Shown piece after piece: positions 43,355 to 52,182 of a stretch of 53,201 nt of DNA (positions within the stretch are counted from its first letter, which is position 1; each line of letters begins with the position of its first letter). This stretch comes from Thermoplasmata archaeon. Its GTDB lineage: Archaea; Thermoplasmatota; Thermoplasmata; Thermoplasmatales; Thermoplasmataceae. The stretch covers positions 1-53,201 of the forward strand of contig JAKAUW010000085.1 of assembly GCA_021817455.1 (NCBI GenBank), in the 5' to 3' direction. Made by a program: the position numbers and the translations under genes. The notes under the pieces are model-generated. The model was given only the letters and a program-made list of their open reading frames with translations, made no database searches and had not been told where the DNA came from.

Positions 43355-43735
43355 TTACTCAACTTCTATTGTTTTAACGCCCTTTGAGGGAAACCTCACC
43401 GTGAGGACTCCATTGAGGAGTTTTGCCTTGAAGTTCACATCCTGGTCAACTTCCATTGGAAGCCTGATCCTCTTCGTGAATTTCTCTGGCCTCTGATCAA
43501 GATATACTACCCCCTTTGCCTCAAGCTTCCTCTCTGCAGATATGGTGAGCGCATTCTTTTCAAGCCTCACTGTAACATCTTTCTTGCTGAATCCCGGGAG
43601 ATCAGCCTCGATGACCATTTCACCTGCATCCTCGTACATTGTGACCGGCGGGTACAGGAAAGTCAGTATCTCCTTTGCTCTGTCACCAAGGTTCTTTGCA
43701 ACTTCATCTGTGAAATATTTCAGTGGATTGTACAT
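43355..43735 (-). CDS. Hsp20 small heat-shock protein
   Basis: ATP-independent chaperone that holds unfolding proteins. From ATG 43735 it has 126 residues with the alpha-crystallin domain from about 35 to 115 (YEDAGEMVIEADLPGFSKKDV, then LDQRPEKFTKRIRLP and GVLTVRFPSKG), ending in a short C-terminal tail with the I-x-V-like TIEVE. A TATA box (TTTATATAAT, 43761-43770) is 26-35 nt upstream of ATG 43735, whereas the longer frame start at 43762 lies inside the box, so the short start is right. Convergent with the kinase gene, one base apart. Confidence 0.93.
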   Translation of the reverse strand: MYNPLKYFTDEVAKNLGDRAKEILTFLYPPVTMYEDAGEMVIEADLPGFSKKDVTVRLEKNALTISAERKLEAKGVVYLDQRPEKFTKRIRLPMEVDQDVNFKAKLLNGVLTVRFPSKGVKTIEVE

Positions 43736-43796
43736 CTCTATCAGGTAAAAATGAAACCTCATTATATAAAGCTTAACTAGATGGAAAAGAGAAAAA

Positions 43797-44744
43797 CTAC
43801 GCTAAGCTGTTGATGAGGTTTTCAGCCGCGGAATATGGATCAGTTTTCTTTTCCATCAGATTCCTTATCTTCTCATTATCAGAAAGGAAAGCCCTGATCT
43901 CCTCGTAGAACCTGCTCCTGAGTTCCTCGTCGATGGTAATTTCAAGTTCGGCCCTGAATTTTCTGAATGCCAGATCGGAACTCTTCTTCACGAATTTTCC
44001 ATGCCTGTCTATTTCCCTAATGAGGTCTTCATAACCTTCCCTAGTAAGCGAATTGACCCCCACAACTGGAGGTTTCCACACTCCTTTTGGTGACATTGCA
44101 AGGGTCTCCTCGATATCCTTCTGGGCAATGAAAGCGCCCGGGAGGTCCATCTTGTTGATTACAAAGAGGTTGCCTATCTCCATTATTCCTGCCTTGATTG
44201 CCTGGATTTCGTCGCCAAGGCCTGGCCCAAGGACCATGACTATGGTTTCTGCCAGATTTACAACGTCCAGGTCTGCCTGTCCCGCACCAACTGTTTCAAC
44301 AATTATTATGTCTGAGCCCGATGCATCCAGTATCTTAACTGTGTCCCATATTGATCTGGACAAACCACCCTTCAGGCCACGGTTGGCAAGGCTCCTCATA
44401 AATACTCCATGGCGGGTAAGGGAGTCCTGCATCCTGATCCTGTTGCCAAGGAGTGAACCGCCGGAAAAAGGGCTCGATGCATCTATTGCGACCACTGATA
44501 CCTTTCTCCCGGTTCCGCTGAGCATTGCAGAGAGATTCCCGATCATGGTGCTCTTTCCAATGCCAGGCGGGCCGGTTATGCCCACTATGTGTGCTCTGCC
44601 CGTATTGGCGAAAATTTCCTTCACGATCTTCTTTGCGTTGATTGAAACCTGTTCGTTTTCTACTATGGAAATAGCCCTGGATACACTGCGCCTGTCACCA
44701 TTTATAATGCCCTGAATGAGTTCATCCAATTTCAGCAGGATCAC
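43797..44744 (-). CDS. MeaB/ArgK GTPase, methylmalonyl-CoA mutase chaperone
   Basis: Protects and reloads B12-dependent methylmalonyl-CoA mutase. The 315 residues have the P-loop GITGPPGIGKST (about 55-66), an AIDASSPFSGGSLLGNR switch block, ETVGAGQAD (switch II-like) and NKMDLPG for guanine recognition, plus a C-terminal dimerisation helix. It overlaps the B12-binding subunit by 4 nt, so the mutase and its chaperone come from one mRNA in the order large subunit, small subunit, MeaB. Confidence 0.96.
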   Translation of the reverse strand: MILLKLDELIQGIINGDRRSVSRAISIVENEQVSINAKKIVKEIFANTGRAHIVGITGPPGIGKSTMIGNLSAMLSGTGRKVSVVAIDASSPFSGGSLLGNRIRMQDSLTRHGVFMRSLANRGLKGGLSRSIWDTVKILDASGSDIIIVETVGAGQADLDVVNLAETIVMVLGPGLGDEIQAIKAGIMEIGNLFVINKMDLPGAFIAQKDIEETLAMSPKGVWKPPVVGVNSLTREGYEDLIREIDRHGKFVKKSSDLAFRKFRAELEITIDEELRSRFYEEIRAFLSDNEKIRNLMEKKTDPYSAAENLINSLA

Positions 44745-45169
44745 TCTTCCATGGACTTGAGCTTCCTCATCTCTGCAGCCCTTTCAGTGATATGCTCCAC
44801 GATCTTGGATATTGGGGTCCCCGGGCCATAGTTGCCAGATATGCCCATCTTTTCAAGTTTGGGCTTGTCCGCTTCTGGAATGGTCCCACCACCTACAACA
44901 GCGATATCGTTTATGTTCCTGGCTTTCATAAGGTCAGCAACTTTTTTGAACACTGTCATGTGGGCACCATTGAGGAGGCTTAGTGCTATGACATCCACAT
45001 CTTCGTTCACAGCTGTATCAACAACTTCCTCGGGTGTGGGGAGCAAACCCACGTATATTACTTCCATTCCCGCATCCCTGAAAGCCTTCGCAAGCACCAG
45101 GATCCCGCGGTCATGCCCATCGATGCCTGGCTTTGCAAGCAGAATCTTGATAGGCCTGCCATTAAACAA
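44741..45169 (-). CDS. Methylmalonyl-CoA mutase, B12-binding small subunit
   Basis: Carries the adenosylcobalamin-binding domain of the split mutase. From TTG 45169 it has 142 residues. The start FNGRPIKILLAKPGIDGHDRG includes the D-x-H-x2-G motif whose His is the cobalt ligand, followed by Gly-rich strands (VVGGGTIPE, YGPGTPISKIVEHI). An in-frame Met at 45235 lies deep in the large-subunit gene and would add residues not seen in homologues, so TTG at an 8-nt overlap is preferred. This overlap implies translational coupling that fixes the subunit ratio. Confidence 0.9.
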   Translation of the reverse strand: MFNGRPIKILLAKPGIDGHDRGILVLAKAFRDAGMEVIYVGLLPTPEEVVDTAVNEDVDVIALSLLNGAHMTVFKKVADLMKARNINDIAVVGGGTIPEADKPKLEKMGISGNYGPGTPISKIVEHITERAAEMRKLKSMEE

Positions 45170-46880
45170 TGACTGGTTCTTTCCAGTTTCCAAATACCTT
45201 CCTCCCCACGTTTGAAATTTCTTCCAGAGTTGCATACTCCTCTACTGCCCTGAGTATGAACGGCATTGTGTTCACATCTTCCTTGCGCATTGCTGTTTCA
45301 AGGTCTTCGAGGGTTTTCCTTACCTTTTCTTCGTCTCTTGAGCTTTTGACTTCATTGAGCCTGTCAAGTTGGTTTTTCTGCGCTTTCTTGCTAATCCTAA
45401 GAATGTTGATGGGCTCTTCGCCCTCTTCATTGTGCTTGTTCACTCCAACCATGATTTCCTTGCCCTCTTCCAGGCGTATCTGCCTTCTGTATGAAGTTGC
45501 TGCAATTTCCTTCTGAAGGTAGCCAGCCTTTACCGCTTCTAGGATGCCCCCCATTTTTTCGATCTGGTCGAAATACCTGAAAGCCTCCTCTTCCATTTTG
45601 TTTGTGAGCCATTCAACATAGTAAGAACCGCCAAGTGGATCTGCGGTATCTATGACTCCGGTTTCCTCAGCGATAATCTGCTGTGTCCTCAGGGCAATCT
45701 TCACTGCTTCTTCTGAAGGAAGGGCCCATGCCTCGTCATATGAATTTGTATGCAGGCTCTGAGTTCCACCAAGAACAGCCGCAAGGGCCTCAATTGTTGT
45801 CCTGATCACATTGTTCAGTGGCTGCTGCCAGGTAAGGGTATACCCGGATGTCTGTGTGTGGAACCTGAGAAGCAAAGTCCTGTCCTTTTTTGCCCCGTAT
45901 TTCTCCTTCAGCACCCTTGCCCAGATTCTTCTTGCTGCCCTTAGCTTTGCAATCTCCTCAAAGAAGTTGATTGAGGAGTTGAAGAAAAATGATAGCCGTG
46001 GGGCGAAATCATCCACGTCAAGGCCAGCTTTAATTCCCATTTCAACATAATAGAATCCGTCAGCGAGAGTAAAGGCAAGTTCCTGGACCGCGCTGGCCCC
46101 TGCTTCCCTGATGTGGTAGCCTGAAATGCTGATGTAATTCCACTTCGGGGTGTTTTCCGTACAGTACACCATCATGTCCCTGATAATCCTCAGATGTGCC
46201 TCCGGAGGGTATATCCATTCCTTCTGCGCAATGTACTCCTTCAGGATGTCTGCCTGCACCGTTCCAGCAAGCTGGTCTAACGGCACGCCCTGTTTCTTTC
46301 CTATAGCTATGTACATTGCGGTGAGTATTGCCGCAGGGGCATTGATGGTCATTGAAGTGCTGACCTTGCTCAGATCTATGCCTTTGAAAATTACTTCCAT
46401 GTCCTTCAGTGAGGAAACGTTCACACCGCACTTCCCTATCTCCCCGTCAGCCCTAGGGTTATCGCAGTCGTAAGCGTACAGGGTGGGCATGTCGAATGCT
46501 ATGCTTAACCCGGATTCTCCATGCTTTATGAGATACTTGAGCCGCTTGTTTGTGTCTTCAGGTGTCCCGAAACCTGAGAACATCCTCATGGTCCACAGCC
46601 TTCCCCTGTACATATTGGGGTAGATACCTCTGGTGAACGGATACCTGCCGGGTAGCCCAAGAAGTTGCTCTTCCGTATTTTCCGGGATGTCCTTTGAATT
46701 ATAAACTTCCTTTATGGGAATATTGGATGAATTAGTAAACTCCTTCTCCTTAAATCCCGTCTTCCTATTCCATGGGATAAGGGTGTTTTCAGCCCATTCG
46801 TCATAATCGCTATTGGGGCTGTGGTTCTGGTCCTTCAGTTGCCTGTACTTGAGAGACCAGTAAGACTCCATTTTCTCCAT
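45162..46880 (-). CDS. Methylmalonyl-CoA mutase, large (catalytic) subunit
   Basis: Interconverts methylmalonyl-CoA and succinyl-CoA by radical chemistry. The 572-residue TIM-barrel subunit lacks the B12 domain, which is coded separately. Motifs: RGIYPNMYRGRLWTMRMFSG (about 83-102), the FDMPTLYAYDCDNPRADGE block, TMTINAPA, SGYHIREAGASAVQELAF and RFHTQTSGYTLT. Methionine 4 (46871) is an alternative start. Without a methylmalonyl-CoA epimerase gene in the window, the pathway (propionate, branched-chain amino acid or fatty acid use) is incomplete here. Confidence 0.96.
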   Translation of the reverse strand: MEKMESYWSLKYRQLKDQNHSPNSDYDEWAENTLIPWNRKTGFKEKEFTNSSNIPIKEVYNSKDIPENTEEQLLGLPGRYPFTRGIYPNMYRGRLWTMRMFSGFGTPEDTNKRLKYLIKHGESGLSIAFDMPTLYAYDCDNPRADGEIGKCGVNVSSLKDMEVIFKGIDLSKVSTSMTINAPAAILTAMYIAIGKKQGVPLDQLAGTVQADILKEYIAQKEWIYPPEAHLRIIRDMMVYCTENTPKWNYISISGYHIREAGASAVQELAFTLADGFYYVEMGIKAGLDVDDFAPRLSFFFNSSINFFEEIAKLRAARRIWARVLKEKYGAKKDRTLLLRFHTQTSGYTLTWQQPLNNVIRTTIEALAAVLGGTQSLHTNSYDEAWALPSEEAVKIALRTQQIIAEETGVIDTADPLGGSYYVEWLTNKMEEEAFRYFDQIEKMGGILEAVKAGYLQKEIAATSYRRQIRLEEGKEIMVGVNKHNEEGEEPINILRISKKAQKNQLDRLNEVKSSRDEEKVRKTLEDLETAMRKEDVNTMPFILRAVEEYATLEEISNVGRKVFGNWKEPVIV

Positions 46881-47020
46881 GAGTTCATAAAGGCAACCTG
46901 AAATTAATATTTTGTCGATCGGAAACTTATATTTTCAAGCGGCAAAGCATTGAATGGCTCTTTATTGATAGCTTCAGGTAATAAGGCAAATGGATTGTCG
47001 CGAAGGTGGAAAAGAGAAGT

Positions 47021-47509
47021 TTACCAGTAGTCCTTGTTTATGAGTTCGTCGTATACGTCCACCAGCCGGTTCTTGTTCTCCATCTCGTGTTCGGCCAGCG
47101 TCTTCAGGAATTTGCTTATACCTGCCATCTTGTATTCCTCTGACATTATTAGCAGTACCTTGTGCAGGTCATTGGACATCTTCATCGCTGATAGCAGTAC
47201 ACTCTGGAGGTCATTTGGATCTGGGTCCTCCAAGTCTTCTGAAATTATGTGGTCCAGTAGTTCATAGTTCCCCGATGACTTGTCATAATCACCGGAATTG
47301 ATTATGCCTGTCTCTATGGTTTTCTGGATCAGATGGGTGTCCTCTTCCTCTTTTATCTTCAATTCCACCAGTAAAGATTTGACGTGATCTAGATTCGACT
47401 GCTGCGAGAGAGCGTCATACCTCTGGCTGATTCTCTCCTTAAGGCGCACTGTCCTCCTCAGCAGCTGGTTCCTTACCTCGTCAAAGGATTTACCTGAAAT
47501 TGTGTTCAT
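47021..47509 (-). CDS. Ferritin-like helical protein (rubrerythrin-like), unassigned
   Basis: A 162-residue, all-helical, acidic protein with ATG 47509 (an earlier in-frame Met at 47545 is less likely). Two candidate metal-binding helices are visible: IKEEEDTHLIQKTIE (E-x3-H type) and SEEYKMAGISKFLKTLAEHEMENKN, in which Glu and His are spaced as in ferritin-like di-iron proteins. No C-terminal rubredoxin domain is present. A storage, peroxidase or sensor role is only suggested. A 26-bp inverted repeat lies 51 nt upstream of the start. Confidence 0.6.
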   Translation of the reverse strand: MNTISGKSFDEVRNQLLRRTVRLKERISQRYDALSQQSNLDHVKSLLVELKIKEEEDTHLIQKTIETGIINSGDYDKSSGNYELLDHIISEDLEDPDPNDLQSVLLSAMKMSNDLHKVLLIMSEEYKMAGISKFLKTLAEHEMENKNRLVDVYDELINKDYW

Positions 47510-47559
47510 ATTATTCTTGTGTCCAGGCATGTTAATTATAATCATGCTGATACTCGTTT

Positions 47560-47585
47560 ATAACCATTTCGAATCAAATGGTTAT
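47560..47585. promoter_or_regulatory. 10-bp inverted repeat upstream of the ferritin-like gene
   Basis: ATAACCATTT (47560-47569), a six-base spacer, then AAATGGTTAT (47576-47585), both arms perfect. It lies 51 nt upstream of the minus-strand ferritin-like start and 194 nt before rpe on the other strand. Likely an operator for a dimeric regulator such as an iron or redox sensor. The arm-6-arm layout recalls Xer recombination sites but the inner ends do not match known archaeal dif. Confidence 0.5.
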
Positions 47586-47778
47586 TTAAAATTATCAGGA
47601 GTAATTACGATTCCTTTCCGGCCTTTTATTTCTTGGGATTTTTGCATAAAATCTACAACGATGAAAAAATCTAGAGCAATGGACTTGAATTACTACAATT
47701 TTATTCCATTCCCCTGCACCAACAATATGTTTTGCCTTCATTGCAAAAATAACAAATACGATTCAAAAATGATGTTAT

Positions 47779-48423
47779 GTGATTAAAGTCTCTCCGTCAT
47801 TGATTTCATGCAAGCTTGAGATCCTTGGCAAGGAAATTGCAGCATGCGATGAATCTGGCGTCTTCTCATACCATATTGACATAATGGATGGCCATTTTGT
47901 GCCGAACCTGACAGGCGGACCTGATCTGGTTAAGGCTGTAAACAGGAGCACCGACAAACCCCTGGAATCTCACCTGATGATTGAGAGGCCGGATCGTTAT
48001 TACAAGAATTTCATTGAAGCTGGTTCAGATATACTTCTTGTCCACCAGGAGTGCCTGGTAGATTTCAAGAAACTTATCGCTGACATCAGGGCAGATGGAG
48101 CCGGTTTTGGCATAGTCATCAATCCTGAGACGCCTTTCTCAAAGGCAGAGAAGTTCCTGGAGGATTCAGATATCTTACTGGTGATGTCAGTGCACCCTGG
48201 GTTTTCAGGACAGAAATTCATAGACTATGTCGTCCCGAAGATCGCAGAGGCAAGAAGATACATTGATGAACAGGGGCTTAAAACAAGGATAGAGGTCGAC
48301 GGCGGCGTTACTGATGTAACAGGCAAGAAAGCGCTGGAAGCAGGTGCCGACATACTTGTTTCTGCTTCTTACATATTCTCAGGCAATATTGGGGAAAGGA
48401 TAAGGACTCTTCAGTCCCTATGA
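47779..48423 (+). CDS. rpe: Ribulose-phosphate 3-epimerase
   Basis: Interconverts ribulose 5-phosphate and xylulose 5-phosphate in the non-oxidative pentose phosphate pathway. The 214-residue TIM barrel shows VSPSLISCK (start), the metal/catalytic YHIDIMDGHFVPNL (His and Asp), ESHLMIERP, VMSVHPGFSGQKF and EVDGGVTD with the second catalytic Asp. GTG 47779 is the only start near the conserved N-terminus. Convergent with the MDR dehydrogenase and overlapping it by 6 nt. Confidence 0.96.
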   Translation: MIKVSPSLISCKLEILGKEIAACDESGVFSYHIDIMDGHFVPNLTGGPDLVKAVNRSTDKPLESHLMIERPDRYYKNFIEAGSDILLVHQECLVDFKKLIADIRADGAGFGIVINPETPFSKAEKFLEDSDILLVMSVHPGFSGQKFIDYVVPKIAEARRYIDEQGLKTRIEVDGGVTDVTGKKALEAGADILVSASYIFSGNIGERIRTLQSL

Positions 48424-49398
48424 AATCTCCAGGATGATCCTTCCGTCCCTTATCTTTTCAAATTCATCAAGGGCCCTTCCCAATTGCATAAGTTTCATTC
48501 TCGTGGCCACTGGAGCCTTTAATTCATGTTTGTCAGTGAGCCTCAGAAGCCTAGAAAGATCTTCAAGGGAGCCACCGGTTGAACCAATTATCCCGATTTC
48601 GTTTGTGTAAAGGTGTGCTATATCCAGGGATGCCTCCCTACCGGTTAGCACACCAAACGTCACAATCTTCCCTCCAGATGCAACATGGGAAACAGACTCT
48701 TTCCAGAAATCTGCTCCAAGCGAATTGATGACAATATCTGCCTTGAAGTCCTTGGGTACCTCACCTGTGCTGAAAACTGTACTGCAGCCAAATTCCTTAA
48801 CCCACGGCTTCCTTGATACCCCGTAAACATCGAGGCCCATTATGGAGGCTAGCTGCGACGCAAAAATCCCGGTGTTTCCCGATGCGCCGTATATCAGGAT
48901 AGAGTCCCCCGGCCTAACGCCTGCCCTGGAGAGGGCCCTGTACGAGGTGAGCCCACCGACTGGCAATGATACGGCAACCTCCTCACTGAGGCCTTCGGGA
49001 ATCCTGAAAAGGTTCCTCTCGGAAATGGAAACAAATTCTGTGTAAGCACCATTAGATACTACGCCCCAGATGCCTCCATTCCTGCAGAGATGTTCACTGT
49101 GGGACCTGCACATATCGCAGGTTCCGTCAAAGATCCTGTTGTATATCAGTACCCGATCCCCCTTTTTGAAGATTGTACCATCAGATTCCACAACACCTAT
49201 TGCCTCGGAACCTGGTATATGGGGCACAGGCGACAGGTTGTATACGATCTTCCCATGAATAAGGTTATAGTCAATGGGGTTCAGCCCTGCCTTTGTAATC
49301 CTCACAAGAACCTCGCCGGACTTTGCCTGTGGTTTCTCTATGTTTACAAACTTCAGGTTTTCCTTGCCAAATTCCGGACCAATGTTTGCTGCGTGCAT
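48418..49398 (-). CDS. Zinc-type alcohol dehydrogenase / MDR family oxidoreductase
   Basis: A 326-residue NAD(P)-dependent oxidoreductase of the medium-chain family. It has the GroES-like catalytic domain, a probable structural zinc site GTCDMCRSHSEHLC (three Cys), an IPGSEAIGVV block, and the Rossmann turn ILIYGASGNTGIFASQLA (about 165-182). The catalytic zinc ligands (Cys at ~45, His ~65) are replaced by NPIDY and PHIPG, so it may act as a quinone-reductase-like enzyme rather than as a zinc alcohol dehydrogenase. No operon partner. Confidence 0.85.
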   Translation of the reverse strand: MHAANIGPEFGKENLKFVNIEKPQAKSGEVLVRITKAGLNPIDYNLIHGKIVYNLSPVPHIPGSEAIGVVESDGTIFKKGDRVLIYNRIFDGTCDMCRSHSEHLCRNGGIWGVVSNGAYTEFVSISERNLFRIPEGLSEEVAVSLPVGGLTSYRALSRAGVRPGDSILIYGASGNTGIFASQLASIMGLDVYGVSRKPWVKEFGCSTVFSTGEVPKDFKADIVINSLGADFWKESVSHVASGGKIVTFGVLTGREASLDIAHLYTNEIGIIGSTGGSLEDLSRLLRLTDKHELKAPVATRMKLMQLGRALDEFEKIRDGRIILEIS

Positions 49399-49456
49399 GA
49401 ATTAATCATGGCATACTTGATTATAGGGATTTCCAAGGCGCGATTCTTATACTCAT

Positions 49457-50344
49457 ATGAAGGAATTAATTAATAGGAATAAGCGTTATTTTACTGAAAT
49501 GGAGGCAGAAAAGGAACTGGAGAAATTTTCCTCTTACATGCTTGGTGAGAGGAAGAGCCCCCACACTATAAAGGAATACAGTTTCCTGGTGTCAGTATTC
49601 CTTAATTTCCTCAAGAAACCTCTGGAAAAGTGCACTGTGGAAGATATTGAGGCGTACAAGCATTACCTGGCATCAGTCAGGAAATATTCGAAGGCTACAC
49701 AGTACCTCGCAATTAAAGCCTTGAAGCATTTCTACAAATTCAAGAAGGCAAACGTCCCCATGAACCTCACGGTGCCTAAGAGGCCCAGGAAAATGCCCAA
49801 CTACCTTTCGGAGAAAGAGGCATCCATGCTGATATCAGAATCCAGCGAAAACACCAGAACACACCTTGTGGTGTCACTGCTCGCACACACAGGAATGCGG
49901 GTAGGTGAATTGTGCAACCTCAAAATAAATGATATTGATCTTGACGAGAACGTTATTAAAATCCATTCGGGAAAGGGAGACAAGGACCGAATTGTGATTA
50001 TCCCGGACTACTGCAGTGACATCATCGCGAAATACCTTCCTGAAAGATACAAAATGGGCGCAGTCAATGATTTTTTGCTGGTGAGCCGGAAGGGGACAAG
50101 GTTTGATTCGTCAACCATACAGAGAATGGTAAGGGAAATTGCCCGCCAAGCAGGAATAACAAAGAAAGTAACGCCACATGTGCTAAGGCATACTTTCGCG
50201 ACTGCGATCCTCAGAAACGGAGGGGACATAAGGTTCATTCAGCAGCTGCTGGGACATTCCAGTGTCGCCACTACACAGATTTACACGCACGTTGACGACA
50301 GTGCTCTCAAGGAGATGTACCAGAAGCACAGGCCGAACTACTAG
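49457..50344 (+). CDS. xerA: XerA tyrosine recombinase
   Basis: Site-specific recombinase that resolves chromosome dimers in archaea at a dif site. The 295 residues have a SAM-like core-binding domain (16-100) and a catalytic domain with the complete set R148 (GMRVGEL), K173 (SGKGDKDR), H241 and R244 (HVLRHTFAT), H267 (LLGHSSV) and nucleophile Y276 (TQIYTHV). Size and sequence type fit the chromosomal XerA rather than a virus or plasmid integrase. It overlaps the polyprenyl synthase gene at the stop codons (CTAG). Confidence 0.95.
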   Translation: MKELINRNKRYFTEMEAEKELEKFSSYMLGERKSPHTIKEYSFLVSVFLNFLKKPLEKCTVEDIEAYKHYLASVRKYSKATQYLAIKALKHFYKFKKANVPMNLTVPKRPRKMPNYLSEKEASMLISESSENTRTHLVVSLLAHTGMRVGELCNLKINDIDLDENVIKIHSGKGDKDRIVIIPDYCSDIIAKYLPERYKMGAVNDFLLVSRKGTRFDSSTIQRMVREIARQAGITKKVTPHVLRHTFATAILRNGGDIRFIQQLLGHSSVATTQIYTHVDDSALKEMYQKHRPNY

Positions 50345-51399
50345 CTCTTTCTTTCTATGATATAGTGGGCAAGCCACTTAAGGAATTCCTTGATTTCTGC
50401 ATCCCCCTTGACCTGTGAAAGGTATTCCTTGGACTTTTCTATCATGGACTCCATCATTTTCCTTGAATAGTCATAGGAACCGGAATCCTTGACGATCTGC
50501 CTTAGCTTGTGGAAATCGTTGTCCGAAACATCACCGCATGCAAGGCATTTCTTTATGAATTCCCTGTTCTCCGGGCTCGTGTTTTCCATGGCCTTGAGCA
50601 TCAGCAGAGTCTTCTTCCCCTCATTAACATCACTCTTTATGGATTTGCCCGTTTCCGCTTCATCGCCAAACAGGCCCAGAATGTCATCGTGAAGCTGGAA
50701 TGCAGTGCCCAACAGTGTCCCATAATAACTAAGGGGCTTCACGTCTTCCTTTGTTCCGCTGAGCATTGCCCCAAGGATTAATGGACCTTCTATTGTGTAT
50801 TTAGCAGTCTTGAGGATATGCAACCTCAGAAGGTCCCTCTGGCCAAATGAATCGTTTGTCGCTGAGTCTATGTCAATCAACTGCCCATAACCTGTCATCT
50901 CTATTATCCTAGAAAGCTCTACATTAGCCCTGAGCACATCAGATGGGTCCATGCCGCATTGGAGGAGCGCCTGGTGGGCGAGCGAATCAGCGAGGTCCCC
51001 TGCCACGATTGCAATGTTCTCAGAAATCCTCTTAGCATCACTCACCTGGCCTGGCATCTGGTTTCTCACGGCAACATGCAGGCTTGGTTTTCCCCTCCTG
51101 ATTTCGCTCTGGTCCATTATGTCATCGTGGATAAGCAGGTAAGTCTGAGTCAGTTCCATTGAAATGGCAGCCCTGAAAACCTTGTCATCGTGGGGGGCAA
51201 ACAGATTGTGTCCCAGCACTATGAGCATTGGCCTAAGCCTTTTGCCTCCATTCATGGTAAAGGCCTTGATGTGCTCGCTCACGGTTCTGCATACAGGGTC
51301 AAGGGAATCTTTTTCCCGCTCCCTGAAGAATTGCTCAAGTTCTTGGTCAATTCTTGCCTTCAATTCTTTCATATAACTGCTGTGATCTGTGCTGTGCAT
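50341..51399 (-). CDS. idsA: Polyprenyl diphosphate synthase (geranylgeranyl diphosphate synthase type)
   Basis: Builds the C20 chain for ether lipids from IPP and DMAPP/GPP. From ATG 51399 it has 352 residues; ATG 51372 would also do. First Asp-rich motif HDDIMD at 91-96, with RRGKPSLH after it, and second motif HDDILGLFGD. Tyr at the fifth place before the first motif fits archaeal GGPP synthases. The promoter is shared with divergent rnhB (A/T-rich centre near 51430). It complements the geranylgeranyl reductases elsewhere in the window. Confidence 0.92.
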   Translation of the reverse strand: MHSTDHSSYMKELKARIDQELEQFFREREKDSLDPVCRTVSEHIKAFTMNGGKRLRPMLIVLGHNLFAPHDDKVFRAAISMELTQTYLLIHDDIMDQSEIRRGKPSLHVAVRNQMPGQVSDAKRISENIAIVAGDLADSLAHQALLQCGMDPSDVLRANVELSRIIEMTGYGQLIDIDSATNDSFGQRDLLRLHILKTAKYTIEGPLILGAMLSGTKEDVKPLSYYGTLLGTAFQLHDDILGLFGDEAETGKSIKSDVNEGKKTLLMLKAMENTSPENREFIKKCLACGDVSDNDFHKLRQIVKDSGSYDYSRKMMESMIEKSKEYLSQVKGDAEIKEFLKWLAHYIIERKS

Positions 51400-51462
51400 G
51401 ATTTGGGGCCCTGGTGATAATGCACAGGGAAAATTTAACATTTTTTCACGCTTACCAGTTTC

Positions 51463-52116
51463 ATGACAACCGACCATGGGAAATTGATGACCTGTGGAGT
51501 CGACGAGGCTGGAAGAGGGCCTGTTATAGGTCCAATGGTGGTCTCCATTGTATGCGGGAACCCCGACGAACTAAGAACTATTGGGGCAAGGGATTCAAAG
51601 GCCCTCTCCCCGCAATCCAGGGAAAAACTTTACGAGAAGATCATTGACATTTCCCAGTTCCACTCCATCAGGATTATCACAGCCTCTGAACTTAATTCAT
51701 TAATGGACAGGATCAACCTTAACCGCATTGAAGAGGAAGCTTATTCTGGCTTGATAGCCAAATCTCCAATGGACTGTGATTACTATGTGGACTCATTTGA
51801 TGTTGACGAGAACAGGCTTTCAGAACTACTAAGTGAAAATACGGGAAAGAGGGTTATCTGCAGGCATAAGGCAGATGCACTGTTCCCCGCAGTATCTGCT
51901 GCCTCAATCCTTTCAAAGGTTACAAGAGACAGGGAGATCGAGAAGCTGCAAAAAGCGTACGGAGACCTTGGCTCAGGTTACCCGGCTGATCCAGTTACAA
52001 GGGAATTTATTATAACGGCCCTCAGACAGGGGAAGGATATAACCGGCATTATCAGGACTCACTGGAAAACATACAGAGACCTGCTCAGCGAGAGCAGAAA
52101 AACCACCCTTTTCTAA
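51463..52116 (+). CDS. rnhB: Ribonuclease HII
   Basis: Removes ribonucleotides and RNA primers from DNA. The 217-residue enzyme has the start CGVDEAGRGPVIGPMVVS with catalytic Asp-Glu (14-15), ARDSKALSP, the second Asp in the DYYVDSFDVDE segment and KADALFPAVSAASILSKVTRDREI, holding the remaining acidic and Lys/Asp residues. ATG 51463 gives the standard N-terminus; A/T-rich aaaatttaacatttttt upstream is shared with divergent idsA. Confidence 0.97.
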   Translation: MTTDHGKLMTCGVDEAGRGPVIGPMVVSIVCGNPDELRTIGARDSKALSPQSREKLYEKIIDISQFHSIRIITASELNSLMDRINLNRIEEEAYSGLIAKSPMDCDYYVDSFDVDENRLSELLSENTGKRVICRHKADALFPAVSAASILSKVTRDREIEKLQKAYGDLGSGYPADPVTREFIITALRQGKDITGIIRTHWKTYRDLLSESRKTTLF

Positions 52117-52182
52117 TCAGGTTTTACATTTTAGCCGCATCCTGTCGTTAATCTTAATATATCAAACCTGACTTTAGGCATT

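Noticed and set aside
43735-43762. Longer Hsp20 start at 43762
   Set aside because: The extra nine codons overlap the TATA box at 43761-43770; ATG 43735 fits a leaderless mRNA.
47560-47585. Inverted repeat as a XerA dif site
   Set aside because: The 10-6-10 layout and the xerA gene 1.9 kb away are tempting, but the inner arm ends (ATTT/AAAT) do not match the TATAA/TTATA type known from archaeal dif, so an operator is more likely.
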